Assembly: GCA_001189155.1 (NCBI GenBank) | Contig: LFCP01000006.1 | Location: 1 to 33,464, forward strand | Reading direction: 5' to 3' | Length of the DNA: 33,464 nt | Source: Parcubacteria bacterium C7867-006 | Lineage (GTDB): Bacteria; Patescibacteriota; Minisyncoccia; Phycocordibacterales; DATDWN01 | In this document: piece after piece, positions 5,864-15,300 of the stretch | Layout: every line of letters begins with the position of its first letter | Numbering within the stretch: position 1 is the first letter of the stretch | Translations under genes and position numbers: made by a program | The notes under the pieces: generated by a model | The model's input: the letters and a program-made list of their open reading frames with translations, nothing else | Databases searched by the model: none | What the model was told of the DNA's origin: nothing

Positions 5864-7663
5864 CTAACTTCTCATCATTTTGAGGAAAACATCGTGTGGT
5901 ATGTCTACAGTCCCCATCCCCCTCTCTTTCATTTTCTTCTTTCCTTTCTTCTGCTTTTCTCGTAGTTTCATTTTTCGAGTAATGTCTCCTCCATACATAT
6001 GTTGAGTCACATCTTTACTGTACGCCTTCACAGTCTCTGAAGAAATAATTCGCCCAAGAGCCCTCGCTTGAATCTTCATAACAAACATCTGTCGTGGAAG
6101 TATTTTGTGTAATTTTTCTACAGAAGATTTTGCCTCTTCTTCTACTATTCTTCTGGAAATAACTTTTGAAAAAGCTGGGACCACCTCATCTGCAACTAGA
6201 ATATCCATACGCACAACATTTGCATCCCTCATCCCCTCTATCTCATATGACATAGACGCAAAACCAGAAGAAGCACTCTTTAACTTATCAAAAAAGTTTC
6301 GCATCAACTCTCGCAATGGCATTTTCATAACAAGTCGTGTTCTATCCCCTCCAAAGTTTTCTGAGTCCTGTAACTCTGCCTCATGCTCATAGAAAAGCGG
6401 CATAAGATTTGGAAGAAATCTTGATGGTGTAATAATAGTGCAAACAACCCATGGTTCTCGTATGTTGCTCAAAAGACCTTCATCAGGAAAATATGCTGGT
6501 GAATATATTATTTCTGTCTTCCCTGATTTTGGCCCATTTTTATATGTCACTTCATATGTAATGGTCGGCATTGTTACAACCAAATCCAAACTGAACTCAC
6601 GATGAAGTCTCTCTGTAATTATCTCCAAGTGGAGCATTCCCAAAAATCCACATCGAAATCCACGACCTAAGGCCCCCGATGATTCCTCTTCAAATGTAAA
6701 AGAAGAGTCAGATAGTTTAAGCTTTCCTAGAGATTGTTTAAGAGTGGTAAAGTCATCCTGACTCTCTGGATAGATAGACGCCCACACAACAGGTCTTGGT
6801 AACATATAACCATGAAGTGGAGGGTTAGTATCATTAAAAGATGCGACAGTATCTCCAACTGATGCAATACCTGGCTCTTTAATACCTGTAACAATATATC
6901 CAATCTCACCAGCAGACAGAGAATCAACCGGCTTTTCATCCGGAGAAAATATTCCAGTTTCAATAGAGTTAAAAGTTTCTTTTGCAACTTTAAAAATAAG
7001 TTGGTTGTTTCTAGAAACTGAGCCAGACATCACACGAATAAAAACTATAACTCCTTTGTGTGTTGAATATTTAAAATCAAAAATAAGAGATCTAAAAGCA
7101 TTTCCTTCTATAGGTGTAGGCGCTGGGATTTTATTTATTACTTCCTTTAAAAGATCTTCGACTCCTATACCTGTTTTTCCAGATGTCTCTAGTATCTCGC
7201 TCGGGTCACAGTCTAGTAACTTTACAACTTCAGCTTTTATCTCTTCCACCCTAGCTAGAGGTGAATCAACTTTTGATAAAACCGGTATTATCTTCAAACC
7301 TGACTCACGAGCCATACCTAGGGTTGTTAGTGTTTGAGCCTGAACTCCTTGAGTCGCATCCACAAGCAAAATAGAGCCCTCTACAGCCTTTAGAGCTCGA
7401 GAAACCTCGTAAGAAAAATCTATGTGCCCAGGAGTATCTATGAGATTTAGAATATACTCTTTCCCCTCGTATTTATACTTCATACGCACAGGTTGCATCT
7501 TTATAGTGATGCCTCGTTCCCGCTCCAACTCCATAGAATCCAAAACTTGATCCTGCATTTTCCGCTTTTCTATAGTACCCGTTATCTCGAGCATTCTGTC
7601 TGCTAGAGTAGATTTTCCGTGATCTATATGGGCTATGATTGAAAAATTCCGTATGTTTTCCAT
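5864..7663 (-). CDS. lepA: Elongation factor 4 (LepA GTPase)
   Basis: MENIRNFSIIAHIDHGKSTLADRMLEITGTI...LDSMELERERGITIKMQ...NLIDTPGHIDFSYEVSRAL; C-terminal LepA-specific MYGGDITRKMKLREKQKKGKKKMK. Confidence 0.98.
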   Translation of the reverse strand: MENIRNFSIIAHIDHGKSTLADRMLEITGTIEKRKMQDQVLDSMELERERGITIKMQPVRMKYKYEGKEYILNLIDTPGHIDFSYEVSRALKAVEGSILLVDATQGVQAQTLTTLGMARESGLKIIPVLSKVDSPLARVEEIKAEVVKLLDCDPSEILETSGKTGIGVEDLLKEVINKIPAPTPIEGNAFRSLIFDFKYSTHKGVIVFIRVMSGSVSRNNQLIFKVAKETFNSIETGIFSPDEKPVDSLSAGEIGYIVTGIKEPGIASVGDTVASFNDTNPPLHGYMLPRPVVWASIYPESQDDFTTLKQSLGKLKLSDSSFTFEEESSGALGRGFRCGFLGMLHLEIITERLHREFSLDLVVTMPTITYEVTYKNGPKSGKTEIIYSPAYFPDEGLLSNIREPWVVCTIITPSRFLPNLMPLFYEHEAELQDSENFGGDRTRLVMKMPLRELMRNFFDKLKSASSGFASMSYEIEGMRDANVVRMDILVADEVVPAFSKVISRRIVEEEAKSSVEKLHKILPRQMFVMKIQARALGRIISSETVKAYSKDVTQHMYGGDITRKMKLREKQKKGKKKMKERGMGTVDIPHDVFLKMMRS

Positions 7664-7703
7664 TGGCTATAGTTAAGCACAAAATCAACTAAATTAGAAA
7701 TTA

Positions 7704-9383
7704 TTATTGCAAGTCGGCATCTGGTGCAATAACTTTCGCCTTCCATATTTTCTTATGTAATGTAACCCAAACTTCTGACAGCTCTCTGCTACCCAGTAGA
7801 TATAACACCCCAACAGCCACCACAATACCAACCAAACCAGAAAATAATCCTTGAGAAAATATTCCCAGTAAAGTATTTATATCGAACAACCCATCAAAAA
7901 TCCCCAACATTTTATATGTTACATAACCCATTATTGTTGAAGCAGAAACAGTTTCAAACAAAGTTCTTTTAACTGGTCTTGAAAAGTTTGGAAAATGTAA
8001 ACTAAAACCCCACCAGTGGATAATAAGATTTACAATGACACCAATTGAGTAACCCAAAGGAAGCATTAGTACAACTGTACCTGGAATACCGTTAACTTTC
8101 AGCATTGATTCTATGAATGTTCTGAAAAATAGACTGTGATTGAAAAATTGAACTAAATAGAAACTACCGATAACAATCAGTCCAGCTGATAACATATTCA
8201 TAAACAATGGAGTTTTTGTTTTGCCTTGTGAGTAATATGATCTAACAAAAAGAGTAACTAGGTTTTGAGCAACAAGTGACATTGTAAACAAAGCTAACGC
8301 TGCTGCCGTTAGTCTAGTGTCATCCCAATTAAACCTTCCAACCCCTAAAACTGTTCTAACTATCTGTGCCCTCAACACCACAAACAAAACTGATATGGGA
8401 ATAGACCAAAAAATAATATGCCTAGAAGAATTTATCATCTGTTCTACAAACTCTCCCCTGTCTCCATTTGAAAACAGTTTTGTTAGAGTTGGAAAAGCTG
8501 CAAGAGAATAAGAAACTCCTATAATACTAAATGGAACTGACTGCAAATTAAATGAGAAATTAAAAACCGAAATTGAACCAACTGTGAAAAACGAAGCGAA
8601 GGAAATAAGAAACAGCTCAGCTAACTCGTTAGATGAAACTGTGATAGTTCTAGGTAAAGATGTAAAAACGATACTTTTAATAAAACTAAGTTTTATTGGA
8701 AAACGGAATACAGGAAACATTTTTTGGGAAACAATGAAGGGTATCTGTATAGCGAAATGCAAAAATGCACCAATTACAACACCGAAACCAAGTCCAGAAA
8801 GACCAAATATTGGATAAAGAAAAACTATTCCAAAAATGATTCCGAGATTATACACCACCGGAGAGATAGCATAGATAAAAAATCTCCTATTGATCTGTGT
8901 GATGCTCGCCAGCAAGTTAGAGAAACCTAGAAAGACCGGAGAAAGCAGTAGAATACGGGTTAATTTTATTAATTCTGGAAATGAATCAGACTTTGCAAAA
9001 AGTGGAAACAGTACACTCATAAAATAAGGAGTTGTTATATAAGCAACAACACCAACTGAAAACATAAATAGAAAAAAGAAAGAAAAAACCGTATCAATAA
9101 ACTCTTTAGCCTCTCCTTCCCCTTTCTCAAAACGCTCAACAAGAAATGGGATTAGAACAGAAACCGAAACAATAGAAGCCACTGTTACAAACAAAATATC
9201 TGGAATTCTAAATGCAGAATAATACAAATCCAAAGTATTGCTAGCCCCAAACTGAGCCGCCAGTATTCTGTCTCTAATTAAAGCCAAAACCTGTGAACAA
9301 ATAGCAAAGAAGCCCAAAAGATAAGCGGCCTGGTGTAGGCCGACTATCTCTTTATTTAATAAATTAAAGAATCTCTTAACCAT
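7704..9383 (-). CDS. murJ: Lipid II flippase MurJ / MviN family
   Basis: Multi-TM protein with GFFAICSQVLALIRDRILAAQFGASNTLDLYYSAFRIPDILF, as in MurJ/MviN. Confidence 0.93.
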   Translation of the reverse strand: MVKRFFNLLNKEIVGLHQAAYLLGFFAICSQVLALIRDRILAAQFGASNTLDLYYSAFRIPDILFVTVASIVSVSVLIPFLVERFEKGEGEAKEFIDTVFSFFFLFMFSVGVVAYITTPYFMSVLFPLFAKSDSFPELIKLTRILLLSPVFLGFSNLLASITQINRRFFIYAISPVVYNLGIIFGIVFLYPIFGLSGLGFGVVIGAFLHFAIQIPFIVSQKMFPVFRFPIKLSFIKSIVFTSLPRTITVSSNELAELFLISFASFFTVGSISVFNFSFNLQSVPFSIIGVSYSLAAFPTLTKLFSNGDRGEFVEQMINSSRHIIFWSIPISVLFVVLRAQIVRTVLGVGRFNWDDTRLTAAALALFTMSLVAQNLVTLFVRSYYSQGKTKTPLFMNMLSAGLIVIGSFYLVQFFNHSLFFRTFIESMLKVNGIPGTVVLMLPLGYSIGVIVNLIIHWWGFSLHFPNFSRPVKRTLFETVSASTIMGYVTYKMLGIFDGLFDINTLLGIFSQGLFSGLVGIVVAVGVLYLLGSRELSEVWVTLHKKIWKAKVIAPDADLQ

Positions 9384-9387
9384 TTAT

Positions 9388-11814
9388 CTACTGTTGCTTC
9401 TCTTTTACTGGTAAAGTTTTCGCCTTTTCTGGTTTTTCCTCTTCTGCGTTTGTGAATATTGGTTTACCAGCCAATAGATTTTCTAGAATAGTTTTTACCT
9501 CCTGACTATCTGGATTAGTCTTTGCCAAATCTTGGAACTGAGCGATAGCCTTATCATGTTGTTTTGTCATCTCGTATGACAATCCCAAGAAATACTTAGC
9601 GTTAGCATAATCTGGAGTCATTGTTGTAGATTTTTCTAGAGCCTGTATAGCACCGGTAAAATCTCCTGCGTTGTATTTAAGTAAACCAAGCTGGAAAAAT
9701 ATTGCTGGATTTGTTGGATCAATAACAGATGCTGCTGTTACAGAACTAATAGCTCCTTGAATATTCTGTGTTGCAACTTCTATTTGTGATAACAAGAAAT
9801 ATGCATCTAGATAGTTATTCTTTGCCTGTATAGCTTGTAAAGCATAAGACTCTGCAGCCTTTAGGTCGTTATGATTTACAGCTAATCTAGCAAAAAGCAT
9901 AAATATCCCAGGATTTTTTGGATTTCGTCTTAATGCCTCCTGATAAGCCAGACTGGCACTCTCATACGCACCTTGAACATTTAGCTGTGGAACAGAAACT
10001 GCCTCGTAAACTCTACCTAAAGAAACCCAGTTCATATAATTAGATGAATCAGCATCCTTTGCTCCGATTCCAGCCTTGATTGCAGAAGTCAAAACATCAC
10101 TAAACTGTTTCTGTACATCTTCAGGTTTTACTTTTTTTGTGTCTTGAGACAAAACCTCATTTAACTTGTAAATTTCAATTTCAGAAAGAGCTCTATAGTA
10201 AATATCCATTGGTACAGTTTTGATCGCCTTTAACATATACTCCTCTGATATTTTTGAATCTTTAGAAGTATTAAGAGCGTAAGAACTCTTCTGGAAATAC
10301 CAGAGAGATTTTGAGTTTTGGAATAAACCGTATCCCAAAGCTGCACCACTAACAATAAATACAACAATAAAGAATGATGAGATAAAGCCTGTTCGAGGAT
10401 TAGCAGAAAACTTTCTATCTGTTACTGGCACAAGACCCGCAATATATACTGAAGCAAAAAATAGCCCTGTGAAGAAAAATGTCAAAATAAATATTACAGT
10501 ACTAGGCACATAAACAAATGTCATTATCCATAGATAGAGTGATACAAAGAAAGATGATGTTAAAATATACTTAACAAACGAATCACTAAATCTAGAGAAA
10601 ATAGACTTTACTCCAAAATAAACGAAGAAACCAAGAAACAGTAACCACGACAAAACTCCAATTAAACCTGTTGTTACAGCAAATGTTGGTATAAGTCCAA
10701 TACCATTATTAAAATCTGTGTTCCAAAAAACAGTAGTAATAATGTCACTTGGCTTATAAACCAACCATTGATTAACAAAGGTATTTGGACCAGAACCAAA
10801 CAGAGGTCTTTCTTTTATTGTATTTCTAGCAATATCCATTGTTACAGAAAGAGATGGTCTAACCTCTATATTTGTTACAGAAAGCTTGTTAGCCAAATAA
10901 GCTCCGACTGTTGTTCCCCATAAAACAAATATAACTGAAATTGCAAGAACTATTAAAGGGTAAAGTGGAATGCGACTTAACCTAGCAACAAAAGAAACAC
11001 TCTCACCTTCAGAACTTTCAATATTAAAAACGCTGTAGAGAATAAATAAGAATGAACAGACTCCTAATATAATCCAAATTATGGAGAAATTAACTAAGGC
11101 CAAAAATAATAAAGATAAAGCTAGTGCAATAGAAACTACTATTTTTACTATCTTGTTAGCATTTAACATTTGGAATGTTACAAGAGAAAGAATTGCACAT
11201 ATTCCAAAAAATATTCCGACATTATTCCAAGTTCCGAGCACTGTAGAAGTCACATCAGTAAATAAGCCGAAGGCTAGAACTTTTGCACCAAAAAATATTC
11301 TAACCAAAAGCCAAATAGAAAATACTAGAGATGAAACCACAAATGCAAAGTAGGCGTTAAACACTCTCTCTTTTGTTTTGAATATCAAAGAAACAAGAAA
11401 CATATAAACAAAAGCGAGAACGATAAACCCGACTGTATTTATATCAAATGTATATCCAAAGAAAGACATCCTAGAGAAACCATTTGATACACCAGCCAAA
11501 ACATATACCAAAGGTACAACTGCACTGAAACCAATTATATATTTGCTTGGTTTTGGAAATTCAAGTGAGCCATTTGATAATCCGGAAACTAGATATATCA
11601 AAATGGAAATAATAACTCCAAAGGCAAACAAAAGACTTGTGCCGAATTGAGTAGATATAAATGAAACTGGCACAAAAAATAACGGTGCAAGAGCTGTCAC
11701 AGCCAAAAGTATTCCAAAAGATATTTTGTCAAAAATTGATTTTTTACTACTTACAGAACTCGCTTCGACACGACTTTCGTTTGTTACATTGACTGGTGCA
11801 CTTACTGGATTCAT
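9388..11814 (-). CDS. O-antigen ligase (Wzy/WaaL-like) multi-TM protein with C-terminal TPR repeats
   Basis: About 12 hydrophobic segments, ligase-like loop ARNTIKERPLFGSGPNTFVNQWLVYKP, then TPR repeats (NPAIFFQLGLLKYNAGDFTGAIQALEKSTTMTPDYANAKYFLGLSYEMTKQHDKAIAQFQ). ATG at 11814 preceded by AAGGA; the track start is 11829. Confidence 0.85.
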   Translation of the reverse strand: MNPVSAPVNVTNESRVEASSVSSKKSIFDKISFGILLAVTALAPLFFVPVSFISTQFGTSLLFAFGVIISILIYLVSGLSNGSLEFPKPSKYIIGFSAVVPLVYVLAGVSNGFSRMSFFGYTFDINTVGFIVLAFVYMFLVSLIFKTKERVFNAYFAFVVSSLVFSIWLLVRIFFGAKVLAFGLFTDVTSTVLGTWNNVGIFFGICAILSLVTFQMLNANKIVKIVVSIALALSLLFLALVNFSIIWIILGVCSFLFILYSVFNIESSEGESVSFVARLSRIPLYPLIVLAISVIFVLWGTTVGAYLANKLSVTNIEVRPSLSVTMDIARNTIKERPLFGSGPNTFVNQWLVYKPSDIITTVFWNTDFNNGIGLIPTFAVTTGLIGVLSWLLFLGFFVYFGVKSIFSRFSDSFVKYILTSSFFVSLYLWIMTFVYVPSTVIFILTFFFTGLFFASVYIAGLVPVTDRKFSANPRTGFISSFFIVVFIVSGAALGYGLFQNSKSLWYFQKSSYALNTSKDSKISEEYMLKAIKTVPMDIYYRALSEIEIYKLNEVLSQDTKKVKPEDVQKQFSDVLTSAIKAGIGAKDADSSNYMNWVSLGRVYEAVSVPQLNVQGAYESASLAYQEALRRNPKNPGIFMLFARLAVNHNDLKAAESYALQAIQAKNNYLDAYFLLSQIEVATQNIQGAISSVTAASVIDPTNPAIFFQLGLLKYNAGDFTGAIQALEKSTTMTPDYANAKYFLGLSYEMTKQHDKAIAQFQDLAKTNPDSQEVKTILENLLAGKPIFTNAEEEKPEKAKTLPVKEKQQ

Positions 11815-11885
11815 GTGGTTTCCTTCCATATATTTCTTTTTATATTCAATTAATAAATTTTTAATAAATTAAAATTCGTCCCTAT

Positions 11886-11914
11886 ATTATATAGAAAAAT
11901 ATGGCTAACTTCAA
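11886..11914 (-). promoter_or_regulatory. Promoter for the O-antigen-ligase-like/murJ gene pair
   Basis: Minus strand TTGAAG (11909-11914), 17-nt spacer, TATAAT (11886-11891). Confidence 0.75.
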
Positions 11915-11963
11915 ACAAACTTTTTACTTTTTTGTTGATAAAATTATTTAAAAATAAAAAGAG

Positions 11964-11992
11964 AAAACCACGTCGTTTTAGGACGTGGTTTT
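11964..11992 (-). terminator. Terminator downstream of rnpB
   Basis: AAAACCACGTC gttttag GACGTGGTTTT, perfect 11-bp stem, followed on the minus strand by CTCTTTTT. Confidence 0.8.
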
Positions 11993-12002
11993 CATCTTTA
12001 TT

Positions 12003-12343
12003 TGTTGTGTCTATAAGCCGAATTCTGTACCACATGAGATAGTTCTTGCGAAGCATCTCGTGTGGCGATAGTCATTTATCTGTCATCTACATTGCTGTAG
12101 TGATCAAGCGGCACTCCACATTGCTGTGGCACGGCCTTGCATTGAGGTAAGAATTTTGCCGTTTCACTCTTATATTTCTACAAGATTACTCCTTGCGGAG
12201 TTCCTCTGCTTTCGCTTTGGACGTCACTGCTCGCATCTCTTGGATTGCTCCAGACGGGCGTTACCCACTACCCATGTTAATCAAATAACCCAATGTTCGG
12301 ACTTTCCTCCCCCGCAAAAACGGAAGTAACTACCCAACACAAC
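12003..12343 (-). ncRNA. rnpB: RNase P RNA (class A)
   Basis: Minus strand contains GGGGGAGGAAAGTCCGAAC near the 5' end and ACAGAATTCGGCTTATAG near the 3' end, both universally conserved RNase P cores. Ends pair as P1 (TTGTGT/ACACAA). Confidence 0.95.
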
Positions 12344-12349
12344 AAATCA

Positions 12350-12378
12350 ATAATACAACAAGTATTATTGATTGTAAA
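12350..12378 (-). promoter_or_regulatory. Probable rnpB promoter, embedded in a 12-bp perfect inverted repeat
   Basis: Minus strand TTTACA (12373-12378), 17-nt spacer, TATTAT (12350-12355). Overlaps inverted repeat AATCAATAATAC/GTATTATTGATT (12345-12356 / 12362-12373). Confidence 0.65.
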
Positions 12379-12385
12379 TAGTATT

Positions 12386-15300
12386 TTACGGAGCAGCTCC
12401 TCCAGCACCACCACCTGGAGTTCCACCACTAACACCGCCTCCACCACCATCACCACCGCCATTAGTTGATCCTCCACCATCATTTCCACCAGTAACTAGA
12501 TTACCTCCACCGTCTCCACCGTCTATTCCTCCACCTCCACCTCCACGACTTGCGCCACAAGAAGCCTCACCGTTGGTCCAGTTTGAGTTTGAGAATGTAG
12601 ATACATACGTCGTCAAGGCTCCAAGCATATCAGTAACGGAAAGATTATAAAGCGTGAAAGTTCCTGCTCCGGACCATGTTCTCTGTGTAGCACCTACTGA
12701 TGAGGTGATAGCTATGTCGTCTACACCATCGGTACATTGTGAACCGTTGTTTGAGTTGAGAGTGATTGTTCCTGCATTTGATACATTTCCACCTAGGATG
12801 ACATCTCCTGTTCCTGTGTTGGACCATGTGCCGTTTGAACCAACAGTTAATGTTCCACCCGTAAGCAAGTTGTAAGAAGCACCTTGAGATAATACACCTT
12901 TTGTTATTGTCACAGTCTGACCAGAAGAATTCCAATCAGCATTCGATGCCAAAGTAACAGTGTCACTGTTACTTGTTTTATTGATCGTAATATTTCCATT
13001 CAATTCATTTCCTCCATTATCAGTATAAGTCTGCGCAGCGGAACCAGTAAAAGACAAAGCTGTTGTACCACCATTAGCATTCGCATTAATAACAACGTTA
13101 CCTCTAACTTCCACAATCCCCGTATCCATCGCTCCATAGGTTTGAGTAAATGTATTCTCGATAATGAGAGTATCTCCAGTGCCTAATGTTAAAGTTCTGG
13201 CAGATGCACCGCAACTATACGTACACAACTCAAAATTGTAAAAAGTTTCACTTGTCGTCACGTCCATAGTATTACCCAAATCACCAATATATTTAACTGT
13301 GCCGTTATTGTGGTTAAATGTCCCGCCCCCAGTATGCGTCCAAGGGTCATTAGACACATCGTCTACAAGTCCAACACTGAGTGTTCCACTTGTACTGGTA
13401 AAGGTCCCACTAGAAAGTGTCAGACCACGAATGGTGAGGTTACCTGTAACACTTACCGTGTCGGATGACTTGTTAATGTTAAGTAGGCTCGTACCACCTC
13501 CGCTACTAGTTATCGTTTGATTGCCAGTAACCAGGAACGAAAGCACACCTGTACCACTAACTGCTGCATTTGAGTTTCCGATAACTACATTTCCTTGTGC
13601 TTCTATAGTACCAGTGTTAAAAAAACCATTAGTTTGGGTAAATGTTCCGGTTACTATTAATGTGTCTCCAGATGCAATAGTCAGCCCCCTACTTGGACTG
13701 CCACCGCAACCATACACACAGATCTCAAAGTTGTTGAATGTTTCACTTGTGCTTACATCCCATGTACTATTATCTCCTACATACTTAACTGTACCGCTAT
13801 TATGTACAAATGTGCCTCCAGCAGTATGCGTCCAACTATCATTTCCAATATCATCAGCTACACCGATTGTCATTGTTCCTGCGGTAGCATTAAATGTTCC
13901 TCCAGTTAAAACAAAACTTCTAAAATTGTCAGAACTTGATCCTCCATTAAATGTTCCTCCCACCTGTTTGTATGGAAGCGTTGTTACATTCCCCCCTGGT
14001 GTAAACGTTCCACTCAACACATACAACGTATTTGTGTTGAGAACTGTGAGTGCTCCACCTGTTGCGGTGAAATTGATATCAGCATCCTGACCTGAATCAT
14101 AGAGATCAAATTCAGATGCTGATATAGCCGAAGCATATTCATTTCTCACAATGACAAAGTTTTGGTAGAGGTTAAATCCAGTGAGAGTTCCGCTTGATTG
14201 ATTTGATCGAGAAATTGTTACAGCATCTTCTGTTGCACCATCAAGGAATGCTGTGATGGTATCTCCTTCATTCATCACTACTCCAGATACTGTATATGTA
14301 CCGTCAGCACCTGTAGTTGTTGTGTAGTCTCCTGCTCCTGAAACTTTGATACGCACTGTTCTACCGGATCCCATTGCCGTACTACCCTCGTCCGTGTACA
14401 CAGTTCCTGATACAGCCACAGTACACACACCGTTGGTCCAGTTGGAGTTTGTCATTGTCGAGTTGTATGGAGTGAGTGCTCCCAACATATCTGTCACAGC
14501 GAGGTTGTAAAGTGTAAATGTTCCTGCCCCAGACCATGTACGTTGTGTGCCACCAGATGATGATGTGATTGCGATGTCGTTTGTTCCGTCGGTACATTGT
14601 GAACCGTTACTTGAATTGAGTGTGATGACTCCTGCGTTAGTTACGTTGCCACCGAGTACAATATCTCCTGTTCCAACGTTTGACCAGGTACCACTAGCAC
14701 CGATGTAAGTAGTACTCGCTGTAGTGTAGTTGTAACTCGCGCCTTGTGAAAAAGTTCCTGTATTCACTACGAGACCATTTGTAAACGTATAGTTAGAAGC
14801 CAGAGTTACGGTATTAGCACCACTGGTCTTGTTTATACTAACCATGCCGGTTGGGGCTGTTCCTCCGGAGTTAGTGATAGTTTGTGATGCGGAGCCTGTA
14901 AAGTTAAAAGCTGTAGTGCCACCACTAAACGAGCTACCAATAATCACATTACCTTGTGCTTCAACTGTACCACTATTGCTAGCACCAGCAGTTGCAGTAT
15001 ATGTACTCGTAACGATAAGGGTGTCTCCTGATGAGATAGTCAGTGTACCACCACTGTTTACTGTAAAATTATAGAAGGTCTCACTACTAGCAAAGTCCCA
15101 AGTATTATTTCCAGACGAAAACGTCACTGTACCATTATTGTGATTAAACGTTCCCCCTGCAGTGTGAGTCCATGTGCCGGCAACATTAAGATTACCAGAT
15201 GTAGAAGTGAAAGTACCGCCTGCAAGAGTAAAAGAGTCAGCAGTTAGATCTCCGCCTGTTATACTGACTGTACCTGATGGCTTATTGATATTAATTTTGC

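Noticed and set aside
11850-12056. 68-aa minus-strand ORF
   Set aside because: Overlaps the rnpB 3' end, its terminator and a consensus promoter; low-complexity AT-rich translation.
12126-12329. 67-aa plus-strand ORF
   Set aside because: Lies antisense within rnpB (conserved RNase P RNA core).
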